Part shown: in pieces, positions 1 to 5,449 of the stretch
How positions within the stretch are numbered: position 1 is the stretch's first letter
How the letters are laid out: every line of letters begins with the position of its first letter
Source: an uncultured Dialister sp.
GTDB taxonomy: Bacteria; Bacillota; Negativicutes; Veillonellales; Dialisteraceae
Length of the DNA: 7,250 nucleotides
NCBI RefSeq assembly: GCF_900538805.1
Contig: NZ_UPZP01000103.1
Location: forward strand, 1-7,250
Direction of reading: 5' to 3'
Program-made: the position numbers and the translations under genes
The notes under the pieces: generated by a model
Databases searched by the model: none
What the model was told of the DNA's origin: nothing
Seen by the model: only the letters and a program-made list of their open reading frames with translations

Positions 1-18
1 TGCTAGGCTTTGCCGGGC

Positions 19-59
19 CCGGGCTTTCACCGGACTATACTATACACGCCGAACTGGCG
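19..59. repeat. degenerate copy of the GC-rich hairpin element
   Basis: Two small GC-rich inverted repeats lie here. CCGG at 19-22 pairs with CCGG at 30-33 across GCTTTCA, and CGCC at 47-50 pairs with GGCG at 56-59 across GAACT. The ten bases CCGGGCTTTC at 19-28 recur exactly at 2391-2400 inside the large hairpin array. This suggests a degraded, or only partly visible, member of the same family at the left edge of the window. The stems are short, so membership is an inference. Confidence 0.4.
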
Positions 60-169
60 CACACCTTCTGAACCCTTCATAACACATGAGAATATATCCC
101 AACACCTCCAATGACTCTTTTTCCAAAGTAACTCTTTTCTTGTATTGTAAGCTAAATAATATTTCCATC

Positions 170-199
170 TTGACAAATAACAGTTAACAGTTTTACACT
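170..199 (+). promoter_or_regulatory. candidate sigma-A promoter for bioWF
   Basis: A perfect TTGACA (170-175) is followed after 18 bases by TACACT (194-199), in an AT-rich stretch upstream of bioW. Transcription would start near 206, giving a leader of about 90 bases that begins almost directly with the hairpin at 212-231. The spacer contains AGTTAACAG, which resembles half of a BirA site. A second TTGACA at 252-257 lies too close to the ribosome binding site to form a convincing promoter with a standard -10. Confidence 0.55.
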
Positions 200-211
200 A
201 AAAAACAACAG

Positions 212-231
212 CCGAAGTGCGATAACTTCGG
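212..231. terminator. leader hairpin, terminator or attenuator
   Basis: CCGAAGT (212-218) and ACTTCGG (225-231) form a perfect 7-bp stem with a six-base loop. On the plus strand it is followed by ATTATTTTA, a mediocre U tract. On the minus strand the tail is TGTTGTTTTTT, a better one. No minus-strand gene needs terminating here. The hairpin may be a bidirectional terminator for flanking transcripts. Because it sits just downstream of the promoter at 170-199, it may instead attenuate bioWF transcription. Confidence 0.45.
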
Positions 232-248
232 ATTATTTTATGCCCTTG

Positions 249-280
249 CAGTTGACAATAAAGCTATATTAAGTTAACAA
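249..280. promoter_or_regulatory. possible BirA (biotin repressor) operator
   Basis: The right half GTTAACAA (273-280) matches exactly the right half of the known Bacillota BirA operator, TTGTTAAC-N14..16-GTTAACAA. Sixteen bases to the left, CAGTTGAC (249-256) matches the left half at five of eight positions. The site lies just before the ribosome binding site of bioW, where a BirA repressor would block transcription when biotin is plentiful. The imperfect left half keeps confidence low. Confidence 0.4.
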
Positions 281-286
281 AAGGAG
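281..286 (+). promoter_or_regulatory. ribosome binding site that fixes the bioW start
   Basis: AAGGAG lies eight bases before TTG 295. This spacing argues for the TTG and against the longer reading frame that opens with the GTG embedded in the site itself (286-288). Confidence 0.75.
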
Positions 287-294
287 TGGTTTCG

Positions 295-1062
295 TTGCTG
301 TACAGTATAAAAATGCGTTCCAGTCTTGGCGGTTATCATGGAGAGGGAGGCCGTCATATTTCCGGTGCGGAAAGAATCGTGCCGGAGGACCAGGTGGAGG
401 CGGACGTGATTGCCATGCTGCGCCGGGCCAGGACCCATGAGCGGGGCGCCGCCGATTTCATCCAGGTGAAGGTGGAAGAGGTGAAGCCCCAGTCCATTAC
501 CTATTGTCCCATGATTCCTATTTACCAGATGAATACGTCCACGAAGGAAGAGGGGCGGGAAACGGCCAAAAGGGAACTGGCCCGCATCGGCGTAAGCCAG
601 GCAGCCATCCAAAGTGCCTTTCACGAGCTGGAGTCCCTTACCGACAGCATGCGGGGCGCCATCGTCATGGATGCCGTCACGGGGAAGCGGCTGGATGACC
701 GCCATGAACGGGGCGTGCGCTGCAGCAATATGGACTGCGAGGACACCGCCCTGTACGATGAAATCATGGGGAAGAAGGGACTTGGCGGCGACCATCCCCG
801 GGAAGCGCTGGTGCTGGCGTCGAAGGTGGCCTATGCTCCCGGCACGGTGGCGGAGCTCTGCTGGTCCGACGACCCGGACTATGTCACCGGCTACGTGGGC
901 TCCCGGAAATTCGGGTATGGCCGCATTACGGTGATGAAGGACATGGGTGACCCCGTGGGAGGCCGGGTGTTCTTCGTGAAACCGGGCACCGATATGGATG
1001 CCTACGATGATTACATGCAGAACCAGACCGTTCTTGTGAGGCTGCCCCATGAAGCTCAGTGA
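295..1062 (+). CDS. bioW: 6-carboxyhexanoate-CoA ligase (pimeloyl-CoA synthetase) BioW
   Basis: BioW activates free pimelate with ATP and CoA to pimeloyl-CoA, the acyl donor for BioF in cytosolic biotin synthesis. The 255 residues match the family over their full length from memory of Bacillus subtilis BioW. They share the N-terminal YSIKMR block and the glycine-rich GGRHISGAER (18-27), then RGAIVMD (120-126) and the signature WSDDPDYVTGYV (190-201) followed by GYGRIT (207-212). I chose the TTG at 295 because AAGGAG at 281-286 ends eight bases before it. The in-frame GTG at 286 overlaps that site and cannot use it. The gene is first in an operon and overlaps bioF by 14 bp. Its presence implies that pimelate is scavenged or made by another route and activated directly, rather than made by the BioC-BioH route. 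Regulation by BirA is suggested by the upstream motif. Confidence 0.95.
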   Translation: MLYSIKMRSSLGGYHGEGGRHISGAERIVPEDQVEADVIAMLRRARTHERGAADFIQVKVEEVKPQSITYCPMIPIYQMNTSTKEEGRETAKRELARIGVSQAAIQSAFHELESLTDSMRGAIVMDAVTGKRLDDRHERGVRCSNMDCEDTALYDEIMGKKGLGGDHPREALVLASKVAYAPGTVAELCWSDDPDYVTGYVGSRKFGYGRITVMKDMGDPVGGRVFFVKPGTDMDAYDDYMQNQTVLVRLPHEAQ

Positions 1063-2215
1063 TATTTCTAAAAAGCTGGATGAAATCAGAACGGAAGGAC
1101 GTTTCCGCAAAGTTTCGGACCTCCGCATGGTGACCGCCTCCAAAGGGGTGGACCGGCAGGGGAAGGAGTACATCGTCTTCAACTCCAACGATTACCTGGG
1201 CATGACCCATGAAAGGGAAGTGGAAAAGGCCGCAGGGCTTGCCATTTCCTATGGCACCGGCTCCGGCGGAGCGCGCCTCACCAGCGGCGCGGTGTTTGAG
1301 CTTTCCGATTTGGAAAGGGAAATCGCCCATTTCAAACATAAAGAGGACGCCGTCATTTTCAATACGGGCTACATGACGAACCTGGGCGTCCTCTATGCTC
1401 TGGCGGGACCGGGGGACGTGATTTTCTCCGACGCCCTGAACCACGCCAGCATTGTGGACGGCTGCCGGATTTCCAGGGCCGCCGTCAAGGTCTATCCCCA
1501 CTCCGACATGGGGGCCCTGGAAAAGCTCCTTCAAGAAACGGAAACGGCGGGGCAGCGCTTCATCGTCACCGACGGCGTGTTCAGCATGGACGGCGACGTG
1601 GCGGACCTGCCATCCCTGGTGAAGCTGAAGGGAAAATACGAAGCCTGCCTCATCGTGGACGACGCCCACGCCACCGGGGTCATCGGTGAAACCGGCCGGG
1701 GCACGGCGGAATACTACCACATGGAGGGCATCGACATCCAGGTAGGCACCCTGTCCAAATCCCTGGGCGCCGAAGGGGGATTTGCCGCCGCCGACAGAAA
1801 TATCACCGACTACCTCCGGAACTGCTCCCGTCCCTTCATCTTCTCCACCTCCATTGCCGCCTCCACCGGCGCCGCCGCCCTTGCGGCACTCCGCCTTCTG
1901 GAAAAAAATCCGGAGAAATACATGGGCGCTCTCCGCCAAAACACGGCATACATGAAGGAGAAACTCAGGAAAGCGGGCATTTCCTTCCTCCCCGGCGACA
2001 CCTCCATCATCCCCATCGTCATGGGAAGAGAAGAAGCGGCCATGGAATACGCCGCCCGCTGCCGGGAACGGGGCATCCTCCTCTCCGCCATCCGTCCGCC
2101 CTCGGTTCCTGCCGGTACCAGCCGCATCCGCCTCACCGTCACCGCCGCCCATACAAGGGAAGAACTGGACCGGGCGGTGGAGGTGATGAGGGAATGTCTC
2201 ACTAACGACACTTGA
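1049..2215 (+). CDS. bioF: 8-amino-7-oxononanoate synthase BioF
   Basis: BioF is a PLP enzyme of the alpha-oxoamine synthase family. It condenses pimeloyl-CoA with L-alanine to give 8-amino-7-oxononanoate, releasing CO2 and CoA. The 388 residues are the usual family length. Recognisable blocks are FNSNDYLG (44-51), GSGGARLTSG (71-80), NHASIVDG (131-138), DDAHATGVIG (204-213) and TLSKSLG (234-240), where K237 is the expected Schiff-base lysine. H131, D204 and H207 sit at the usual cofactor-contacting positions. The ATG lies inside the end of bioW (14-bp overlap) with GAGG at 1038-1041 seven bases upstream, so translation is probably coupled and BioW and BioF are made together. The next steps (BioA or BioK, BioD, BioB) are not in this window. 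A closely related 2-amino-3-ketobutyrate ligase or glycine acyltransferase is made unlikely by the bioW partner. Confidence 0.95.
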   Translation: MKLSDISKKLDEIRTEGRFRKVSDLRMVTASKGVDRQGKEYIVFNSNDYLGMTHEREVEKAAGLAISYGTGSGGARLTSGAVFELSDLEREIAHFKHKEDAVIFNTGYMTNLGVLYALAGPGDVIFSDALNHASIVDGCRISRAAVKVYPHSDMGALEKLLQETETAGQRFIVTDGVFSMDGDVADLPSLVKLKGKYEACLIVDDAHATGVIGETGRGTAEYYHMEGIDIQVGTLSKSLGAEGGFAAADRNITDYLRNCSRPFIFSTSIAASTGAAALAALRLLEKNPEKYMGALRQNTAYMKEKLRKAGISFLPGDTSIIPIVMGREEAAMEYAARCRERGILLSAIRPPSVPAGTSRIRLTVTAAHTREELDRAVEVMRECLTNDT

Positions 2216-2376
2216 CCTTGATTCTGAATAAAGGGAAGGGGGGCGCGGCTGGCGCCGCAGGTTGTGTTGTATAGAAGGGTTAACGGCCCTTCGGGCCGAA
2301 GGTTCTTAGGGTTCTAAAGTTTGACAGCCACTACGTGGCTGAGGGTTGTGGTGGGCGGCTTTGCCGCCAGTTTATA

Positions 2377-2423
2377 GAAAACCGTTACAACCGGGCTTTC
2401 GCCCGTGGGAAAACCGTACAACC
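2377..2423. repeat. direct linker repeat around a hairpin
   Basis: GAAAACCGTTACAACC (2377-2392) and GAAAACCGTACAACC (2409-2423) are direct copies differing by one base, 32 bases apart. They bracket the CGGGC/GCCCG hairpin at 2392-2405. A second imperfect hairpin (CCCT/AGGG, 2425-2439) follows the second copy, so this is another linker-plus-hairpin unit of the array. Confidence 0.7.
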
Positions 2424-2572
2424 ACCCTGCGAGCGAGGGAAAAGAGGCACCAAAGGGGGGAAAGCCACCAGAGGTGGCTAACTCACCGCCATGTTTAGGG
2501 CGACGAAAGCATAAGAAAGATATTCCCGTAACGCTGACTTCATAAGCATAGCCGCCAAAGGCGGCTATCCAC

Positions 2573-2666
2573 AACCCTCGCAGCCACAGGCTGCGTCAAA
2601 CCTAAGAACCTTTCCCTCCGAACCCTCCGGCCAACGGCCGGTCAATCTTAAGAACCTTTTCCTCCG
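2573..2666. repeat. two tandem 46-48 bp hairpin-linker units
   Basis: Two adjacent units share the plan AACCCTC, hairpin, GTCAA, CTAAGAACC or TTAAGAACC, then a CTTT..CCTCCG tail. Unit one runs 2573-2620 and unit two 2621-2666. The 26-base linkers differ at three positions, whereas the enclosed hairpins (CGCAGCC stem against CCGGCC stem) differ almost completely. This pair shows the conserved-linker, variable-stem design most plainly. Confidence 0.8.
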
Positions 2667-2820
2667 CCCCCTGAGCGGGAGCGAACACAACCTTCAGCCC
2701 CTGCGCCAGCGCAGGGCTGTCGCCCCTCCGCGCCAAGGGCGCGGGCACCTTCGGGAATACATTCCAGCAGCTTACTGTCCCCTCAAATCTCAAACCTCAA
2801 GTTCCAAAAAGGAGACCATC

Positions 2821-3327
2821 ATGGAAAAGACCATATCCGTCAACAAAGAAAGAACCATGGCCATGGACTGCTGCGAGACGGCCCTTCTGGCGGTGCTGAT
2901 TGCAGTAAGCGGCACCTTCCGCATTCCCGGCATTGTGCCGGGCACGGAGTTCCAGCTGTCTGCGCCCATTGCCGTGGCTGTCTGCGGCGTTTTCGGATTC
3001 AAGAAGTACATTATCGCCGGCATTCTGGCGTCCCTCATGGGACTTTCCCTTGGCACCTGCAATCTGCTGAATGTGGCCATCCAGATGTCCTTCCGCCTGG
3101 GAGTCGGCGCTTTCTGGCTCCTTTCGGGGTCTAACCGATTTTTCTATATTTTCTCCGGCCCTGTCGGTACTGCTCTGGCCCGGCTGGCCATGTACTTCCT
3201 CCTGGGCAAGGGCCTCACTTTGATGCTGATTGCCGCGGCTCCGGGCATGGCCTTTACCGCCGCCACGGCCTGGGCCTTCGGAAAAATCTTCACCCGCTGC
3301 CGCAAAGCAGTGCGGACGAGCATGTAA
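2821..3327 (+). CDS. six-helix membrane protein, putative ECF transporter S component
   Basis: The 168 residues are almost entirely hydrophobic. I count six probable transmembrane segments near 18-36, 41-59, 62-79, 83-102, 105-128 and 131-157, after a short polar N terminus and before a basic C terminus (RCRKAVR). Size and helix count fit the substrate-binding S subunit of an energy-coupling factor vitamin transporter. Such a subunit would need a shared EcfA/A'/T module encoded elsewhere. The blocks PGTEFQLSAPIAV (40-52) and FGFKKYIIAGILASL (58-72) look like a conserved family motif I cannot name. It lacks the BioY pattern I would expect, so biotin specificity is not supported. Start: AAAGGAG at 2808-2814, six bases before ATG. 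It lies 605 bp after bioF with no terminator seen between, so co-transcription through the hairpin array is possible. Confidence 0.6.
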   Translation: MEKTISVNKERTMAMDCCETALLAVLIAVSGTFRIPGIVPGTEFQLSAPIAVAVCGVFGFKKYIIAGILASLMGLSLGTCNLLNVAIQMSFRLGVGAFWLLSGSNRFFYIFSGPVGTALARLAMYFLLGKGLTLMLIAAAPGMAFTAATAWAFGKIFTRCRKAVRTSM

Positions 3328-3339
3328 GTAAACGCCATA

Positions 3340-3368
3340 GTGACATCCCCTTTCCTTCATGGTACAAT
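3340..3368 (+). promoter_or_regulatory. sigma-A promoter for the DUF438 protein gene
   Basis: GTGACA (3340-3345), five of six matches to TTGACA, is followed after exactly 17 bases by TACAAT (3363-3368), five of six to TATAAT. Transcription would start near 3375, giving a leader of about 43 bases that carries AAAGGAG at 3405-3411. The promoter begins 12 bases after the preceding stop codon, so this gene is transcribed independently of the bio genes. Confidence 0.75.
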
Positions 3369-3417
3369 GGTTTTATCCATTGAAAATTATCTATGAAACA
3401 CAGAAAAGGAGATATAT

Positions 3418-4938
3418 ATGGCAGACCGGAAAATACTCTATCTCACAAAGAGCGTACACGACCTGGTGAAGGAATATCCGGAGCTCGTTCCCATTATGAA
3501 GGAGCTTGGTTTTACCCGCATTACAGAAAAAACAGCCCTCAACACGGTGGGCCGTTTCATGACCATTCCCAAGGGCGCCATGATGATGCACATTGACATG
3601 GGGAAAATTATTTCCACCCTCACCGCCCACGGCTTTACCCTGGGCGGCTCCTTTGCCGGAACGCCGGATACACCGCCGGCCCCTTCCGAAGAGCCCGCAG
3701 CCAGCGAAAGAACCGCCAAAATCACCGACTACATCAGCCGCCTTTCCAAAGGCGAAGACCTGGAAAGCGTGCGGGCGGATTTCGTGAAGAATTTCAAGGA
3801 CGTGGACCCCGGGGAAATCGCACTGGCTGAACAGTCCCTCCTGAAGGGCGGCGTGCCCCTCCGTGACGTGCAGCGGCTCTGCGACGTGCACTCCGCCCTC
3901 TTCCACGGCACCACCAGGGCGGAAAAAATTGCCGCCGCCGAAGCGAAGGTGCAGGAATCCCTGGGCCGCCATTCGCCGGCTGCCATGCTGCAGCGGAAGG
4001 ACGGCGCCGACGGCCTTTACGAAGCGCTTAAAGCCATTCCGGGCCATCCGCTGTCCCTCCTTTCCCTGGAAAATGAAGCCATCGGGAAACAGCTGAAAAC
4101 GGTGCGGGAAGCGCTGGAAAAGGGAGACAACCCGCTGGAAGGACTGGCCGCGCTCCGCCGGATTTCCCTTCATTACAATAAAAAGAATGTGCTCTATCCC
4201 ATTCTGAAACTGAACTACGGTTTCTCCGGCCCCTCCGACGTCATGTGGAGCGTGGACGATGAAATCCGGGACAGCCTGCGAAATCTGGAAAAGCAGGGCC
4301 AGAAAAGCGCCGCCATCCGTGAAACGCCGCAGTGGAAGGACCGCCTTTCCTCCGCCCTCACCAGAGCCGAGGAAATGATTTATAAGGAAAATAACATTCT
4401 CTTCCCCCTCTGCGCCAAAAATTTCACGGAAGAAGAATGGAAGAACATTGCCCGGGACTTTGACCGCTATGAGCCCTGCCTCATAGACCCCCAGCCCAAA
4501 TGGCAGGACGCCTTCCTGGAAGGCCGTAAGGAAATTTCCATGGAAGAAGGGGTCATCCACCTTCCCACAGGGGAGCTTAAAGTGAAGGAACTGGAAGCCC
4601 TCCTGAATACCCTGCCTCTGGAAATCACCTTCGTGGATGCGGGGGACATCAACCGCTACTGGAACGACGACGGCGCCCCCAAACTCTTCAACCGCCCCGC
4701 CACCGCCCTGGGAAGGGAAGTCTACACCTGCCACCCGCCCAAGGTGGTGCCCATGGTGCGCCAACTCATCGACTCCTTCCGCAGCGGAAAACAGGACCTC
4801 TTCGACGTGTGGATGGAAAAGGAAGGGGAACCGGTACTGGTCCGCTACATGGCCGTTCGCGATAAAAAAGGCACCTTCCTGGGAACTTTGGAAATCGTAC
4901 AGAAAATGGGATTTGCCAAAAAGCATTTCTCCATGTAA
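3418..4938 (+). CDS. DUF1858-DUF438-hemerythrin-PAS multidomain protein
   Basis: This 506-residue soluble protein shows the known DUF438-family order. A DUF1858/ScdA_N-like domain lies at about 8-75 (SVHDLVKEYPELVPIMKELG), then a proline- and glutamate-rich linker at 82-97. DUF438 follows at about 100-165, an HHE hemerythrin-like helical bundle at about 195-345 (GHPLSLLSLENEAI at 209-222, HYNKKNVLYP at 252-261, MWSVDDEIR at 276-284, IYKENNILFP at 321-330). A C-terminal PAS_10-type domain spans about 382-496 (LPTGELKVKELEALLNTLP, TCHPPK at 437-442). Candidate metal ligands include H210, E218/E220, H252 and E324. Relatives are thought to bind di-iron or sense redox or nitric oxide, but the exact role is unproven. 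The start is supported by AAAGGAG six bases upstream. The gene is monocistronic, between its own promoter and the terminator at 5029-5068. The Glu ligands of the two N-x-LFP motifs look shifted or absent (see findings). Confidence 0.88.
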   Translation: MADRKILYLTKSVHDLVKEYPELVPIMKELGFTRITEKTALNTVGRFMTIPKGAMMMHIDMGKIISTLTAHGFTLGGSFAGTPDTPPAPSEEPAASERTAKITDYISRLSKGEDLESVRADFVKNFKDVDPGEIALAEQSLLKGGVPLRDVQRLCDVHSALFHGTTRAEKIAAAEAKVQESLGRHSPAAMLQRKDGADGLYEALKAIPGHPLSLLSLENEAIGKQLKTVREALEKGDNPLEGLAALRRISLHYNKKNVLYPILKLNYGFSGPSDVMWSVDDEIRDSLRNLEKQGQKSAAIRETPQWKDRLSSALTRAEEMIYKENNILFPLCAKNFTEEEWKNIARDFDRYEPCLIDPQPKWQDAFLEGRKEISMEEGVIHLPTGELKVKELEALLNTLPLEITFVDAGDINRYWNDDGAPKLFNRPATALGREVYTCHPPKVVPMVRQLIDSFRSGKQDLFDVWMEKEGEPVLVRYMAVRDKKGTFLGTLEIVQKMGFAKKHFSM

Positions 4939-4948
4939 AGTGATAGGG

Positions 4949-4980
4949 TTCAAAGGGTGATGGTGCAGCTGCGCCGCCTA
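4949..4980. repeat. short copy of the hairpin element
   Basis: Just after the DUF438 gene, TTCAAAGGGTGATGG is followed by a GGTGC/GCGCC stem-loop (4962-4975, loop AGCT, one G-T pair). The same leader with two changes, TTCAAAGAGTAATGG, precedes another GC-rich hairpin at 5127-5156. The two sites are therefore repeat copies about 178 bp apart. Confidence 0.55.
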
Positions 4981-5028
4981 GGGAAATGAACCTTTACAGA
5001 ATCAGATACAGAAAAACAGACACAGTAA

Positions 5029-5068
5029 AACCCGCCGTCCCGGTGATGATTCCGGACGGCGGGTTCTT
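5029..5068 (+). terminator. intrinsic terminator of the DUF438 gene
   Basis: AACCCGCCGTCC (5029-5040) pairs perfectly with GGACGGCGGGTT (5054-5065), a 12-bp GC-rich stem with a 13-base loop. TTCTT overlaps the end of the stem, a short U-rich tail. It stands 90 bases after the DUF438 stop codon. The run of A bases before the stem may let it also act weakly on the other strand. Confidence 0.85.
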
Positions 5069-5126
5069 GTGTAAGCAGGCTCTATGAATAAGTTTCATGC
5101 AGCAGGTGAAGTATTAGATTTCAGAT

Positions 5127-5156
5127 TCAAAGAGTAATGGCAGCGGCTGTCGCCGC
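5127..5156. repeat. short copy of the hairpin element
   Basis: GCGGC (5143-5147), loop TGTC, GCCGC (5152-5156), preceded by the linker shared with 4949-4963. The TGNC loop type recurs at 2250-2253 (TGGC) and 7189-7192 (TGAC), linking these copies to the large array. The rest of 5070-5240 is AT-rich and holds nothing else I can support. Confidence 0.55.
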
Positions 5157-5242
5157 AGTAAAAAAGATACAGCGCCCTGAGAGCGTAATAATAAATGCTA
5201 TGGATATATCGTATGTACACCTTGCTCCTGTTTTTGAAATAT

Positions 5243-5270
5243 TTGCCAAATCTCTAAATAACATGTTAAT
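5243..5270 (+). promoter_or_regulatory. candidate promoter of the toxin mRNA
   Basis: TTGCCA (5243-5248) is followed after 16 bases by GTTAAT (5265-5270), four of six matches at each box, within the most AT-rich part of the gap. Transcription would start near 5277. That puts the 13-base repeat arm at 5279-5291 at the very 5' end of the mRNA and leaves a leader of about 54 bases. Neither box is strong, so the exact position is uncertain. Confidence 0.4.
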
Positions 5271-5298
5271 ATTTACATGAGACAGCTGGCAGGGCTTT

Positions 5299-5321
5299 CT
5301 CTTACTTCCTGTAAGAGGAGG
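5299..5321 (+). promoter_or_regulatory. strong toxin Shine-Dalgarno partly held in a hairpin
   Basis: CTCTTAC (5299-5305) pairs perfectly with GTAAGAG (5311-5317) across TTCCT. The 3' arm runs into AGGAGGTGATT (5316-5326), an unusually complete complement of the 16S rRNA 3' end, nine bases before the toxin ATG. The first bases of the ribosome site are thus inside the stem, so folding could limit translation. Type I toxin mRNAs often show such masking. Confidence 0.65.
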
Positions 5322-5330
5322 TGATTCACT

Positions 5331-5423
5331 ATGAGCCAAGAATTGTATCAGGCCTTTATGGTCATCATCAATTTCGCGGCCCTGGTGGTCGCCATTATTG
5401 CACTTGTTAAAAGTAGCAATTGA
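5331..5423 (+). CDS. 30-residue holin-like type I toxin peptide
   Basis: The frame encodes MSQELYQAFM, VIINFAALVV and AIIALVKSSN in order. A short polar head is followed by one membrane helix (about 8-26) and a K-containing polar tail. This is the pattern of the Bacillota putative holin-like toxin family (Hol_Tox; distant parallels TxpA and BsrG), whose members begin MSxxExLxxMxxFxxLI and sit in the membrane. Support for translation comes from the near-perfect AGGAGGTGATT nine bases upstream. Support for toxin identity comes from the convergent antisense RNA at 5423-5513, the masked ribosome site and the bracketing inverted repeat. The peptide would depolarise or damage the cytoplasmic membrane when unrepressed. 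It is too short for routine gene calling. The alternative is a harmless single-helix small protein, but the antisense setting argues against that. Confidence 0.75.
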   Translation: MSQELYQAFMVIINFAALVVAIIALVKSSN

Positions 5424-5449
5424 AAAAAGCCATCCAATGGAGGAAGGCT
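5423..5449 (-). terminator. intrinsic terminator of the antisense RNA
   Basis: On the minus strand AGCCTTCC (5449-5442) pairs with GGATGGCT (5435-5428), seven pairs plus one A-A mismatch and a six-base loop. It is followed by T6 (5428-5423 read on the minus strand). On the plus strand the same hairpin is followed by CCTTTC, a poor tail, so termination of the toxin mRNA here would be inefficient. Confidence 0.65.

Larger units (their letters stand above)
2242..2745. repeat. array of variable-stem hairpins with conserved linkers
   Basis: This gene-free stretch between bioF and the membrane protein is packed with short palindromes. Clear ones (stem/loop) are 2284-2298 CGGCCC/TTC, 2325-2341 CAGCCAC/TAC, 2354-2368 GGCGGC/TTT, 2392-2405 CGGGC/TTTC, 2463-2479 AGCCACC/AGA, 2548-2568 ATAGCCGCC/AAA, 2579-2595 CGCAGCC/ACA, 2627-2641 CCGGCC/AAC, 2699-2716 CCCTGCG/CCAG and 2728-2744 CCGCGCC/AAG. 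Weaker ones lie at 2245-2258, 2425-2439 and 2662-2681. Linkers are shared: GGTTCTTAGG at 2301 reappears inverted as CCTAAGAACC at 2601, and GAGGGTTGTGG at 2341-2351 is mirrored near 2570-2579. The left half is therefore largely an inverted copy of the right half. Stems vary but stay self-complementary, which points to selection on structure or to a replicating hairpin element. I see no terminator-like U run. No gene here is convincing. Confidence 0.85.

Noticed and set aside
286..294. GTG at 286 as the bioW start
   Set aside because: The codon overlaps the AAGGAG that would have to serve it. TTG 295 has proper spacing and matches the N terminus of relatives.
274..1188. 304-residue minus-strand frame
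   Set aside because: It lies opposite bioW and the start of bioF, which have unmistakable family motifs. Its His/Pro/Gly-rich composition is that of an antisense shadow of GC-rich codons.
926..2152. 408-residue minus-strand frame
   Set aside because: Shadow of bioF. It is low-complexity Gly/Ala/Arg/His, has no recognisable domain, and no ribosome site was sought further.
2314..2574. 86-residue minus-strand frame across the hairpin array
   Set aside because: It reads straight through several palindromes (for example GGCGGC..GCCGCC and AGCCACC..GGTGGCT) and its residues follow them. I found no ribosome site. Similar frames may be annotated elsewhere as hypothetical proteins because the repeat is common, but I do not support it as a gene.
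2242..2745. CRISPR array
   Set aside because: Spacing is irregular, the variable segments are themselves palindromes, and linkers occur in both orientations. No cas genes are present.
2602..2793. 63-residue minus-strand frame in the array
   Set aside because: It overlaps four hairpins and conserved linkers and has no protein-like features.
3391..4953. 520-residue minus-strand frame opposite the DUF438 gene
   Set aside because: The plus-strand product has four recognisable domains, a promoter, a ribosome site and a terminator. The opposite frame is Phe/Gly/His-rich with none of these.
5127..5339. 70-residue minus-strand frame
   Set aside because: It spans the toxin promoter and leader and a hairpin repeat, and it has no ribosome site or recognisable features.
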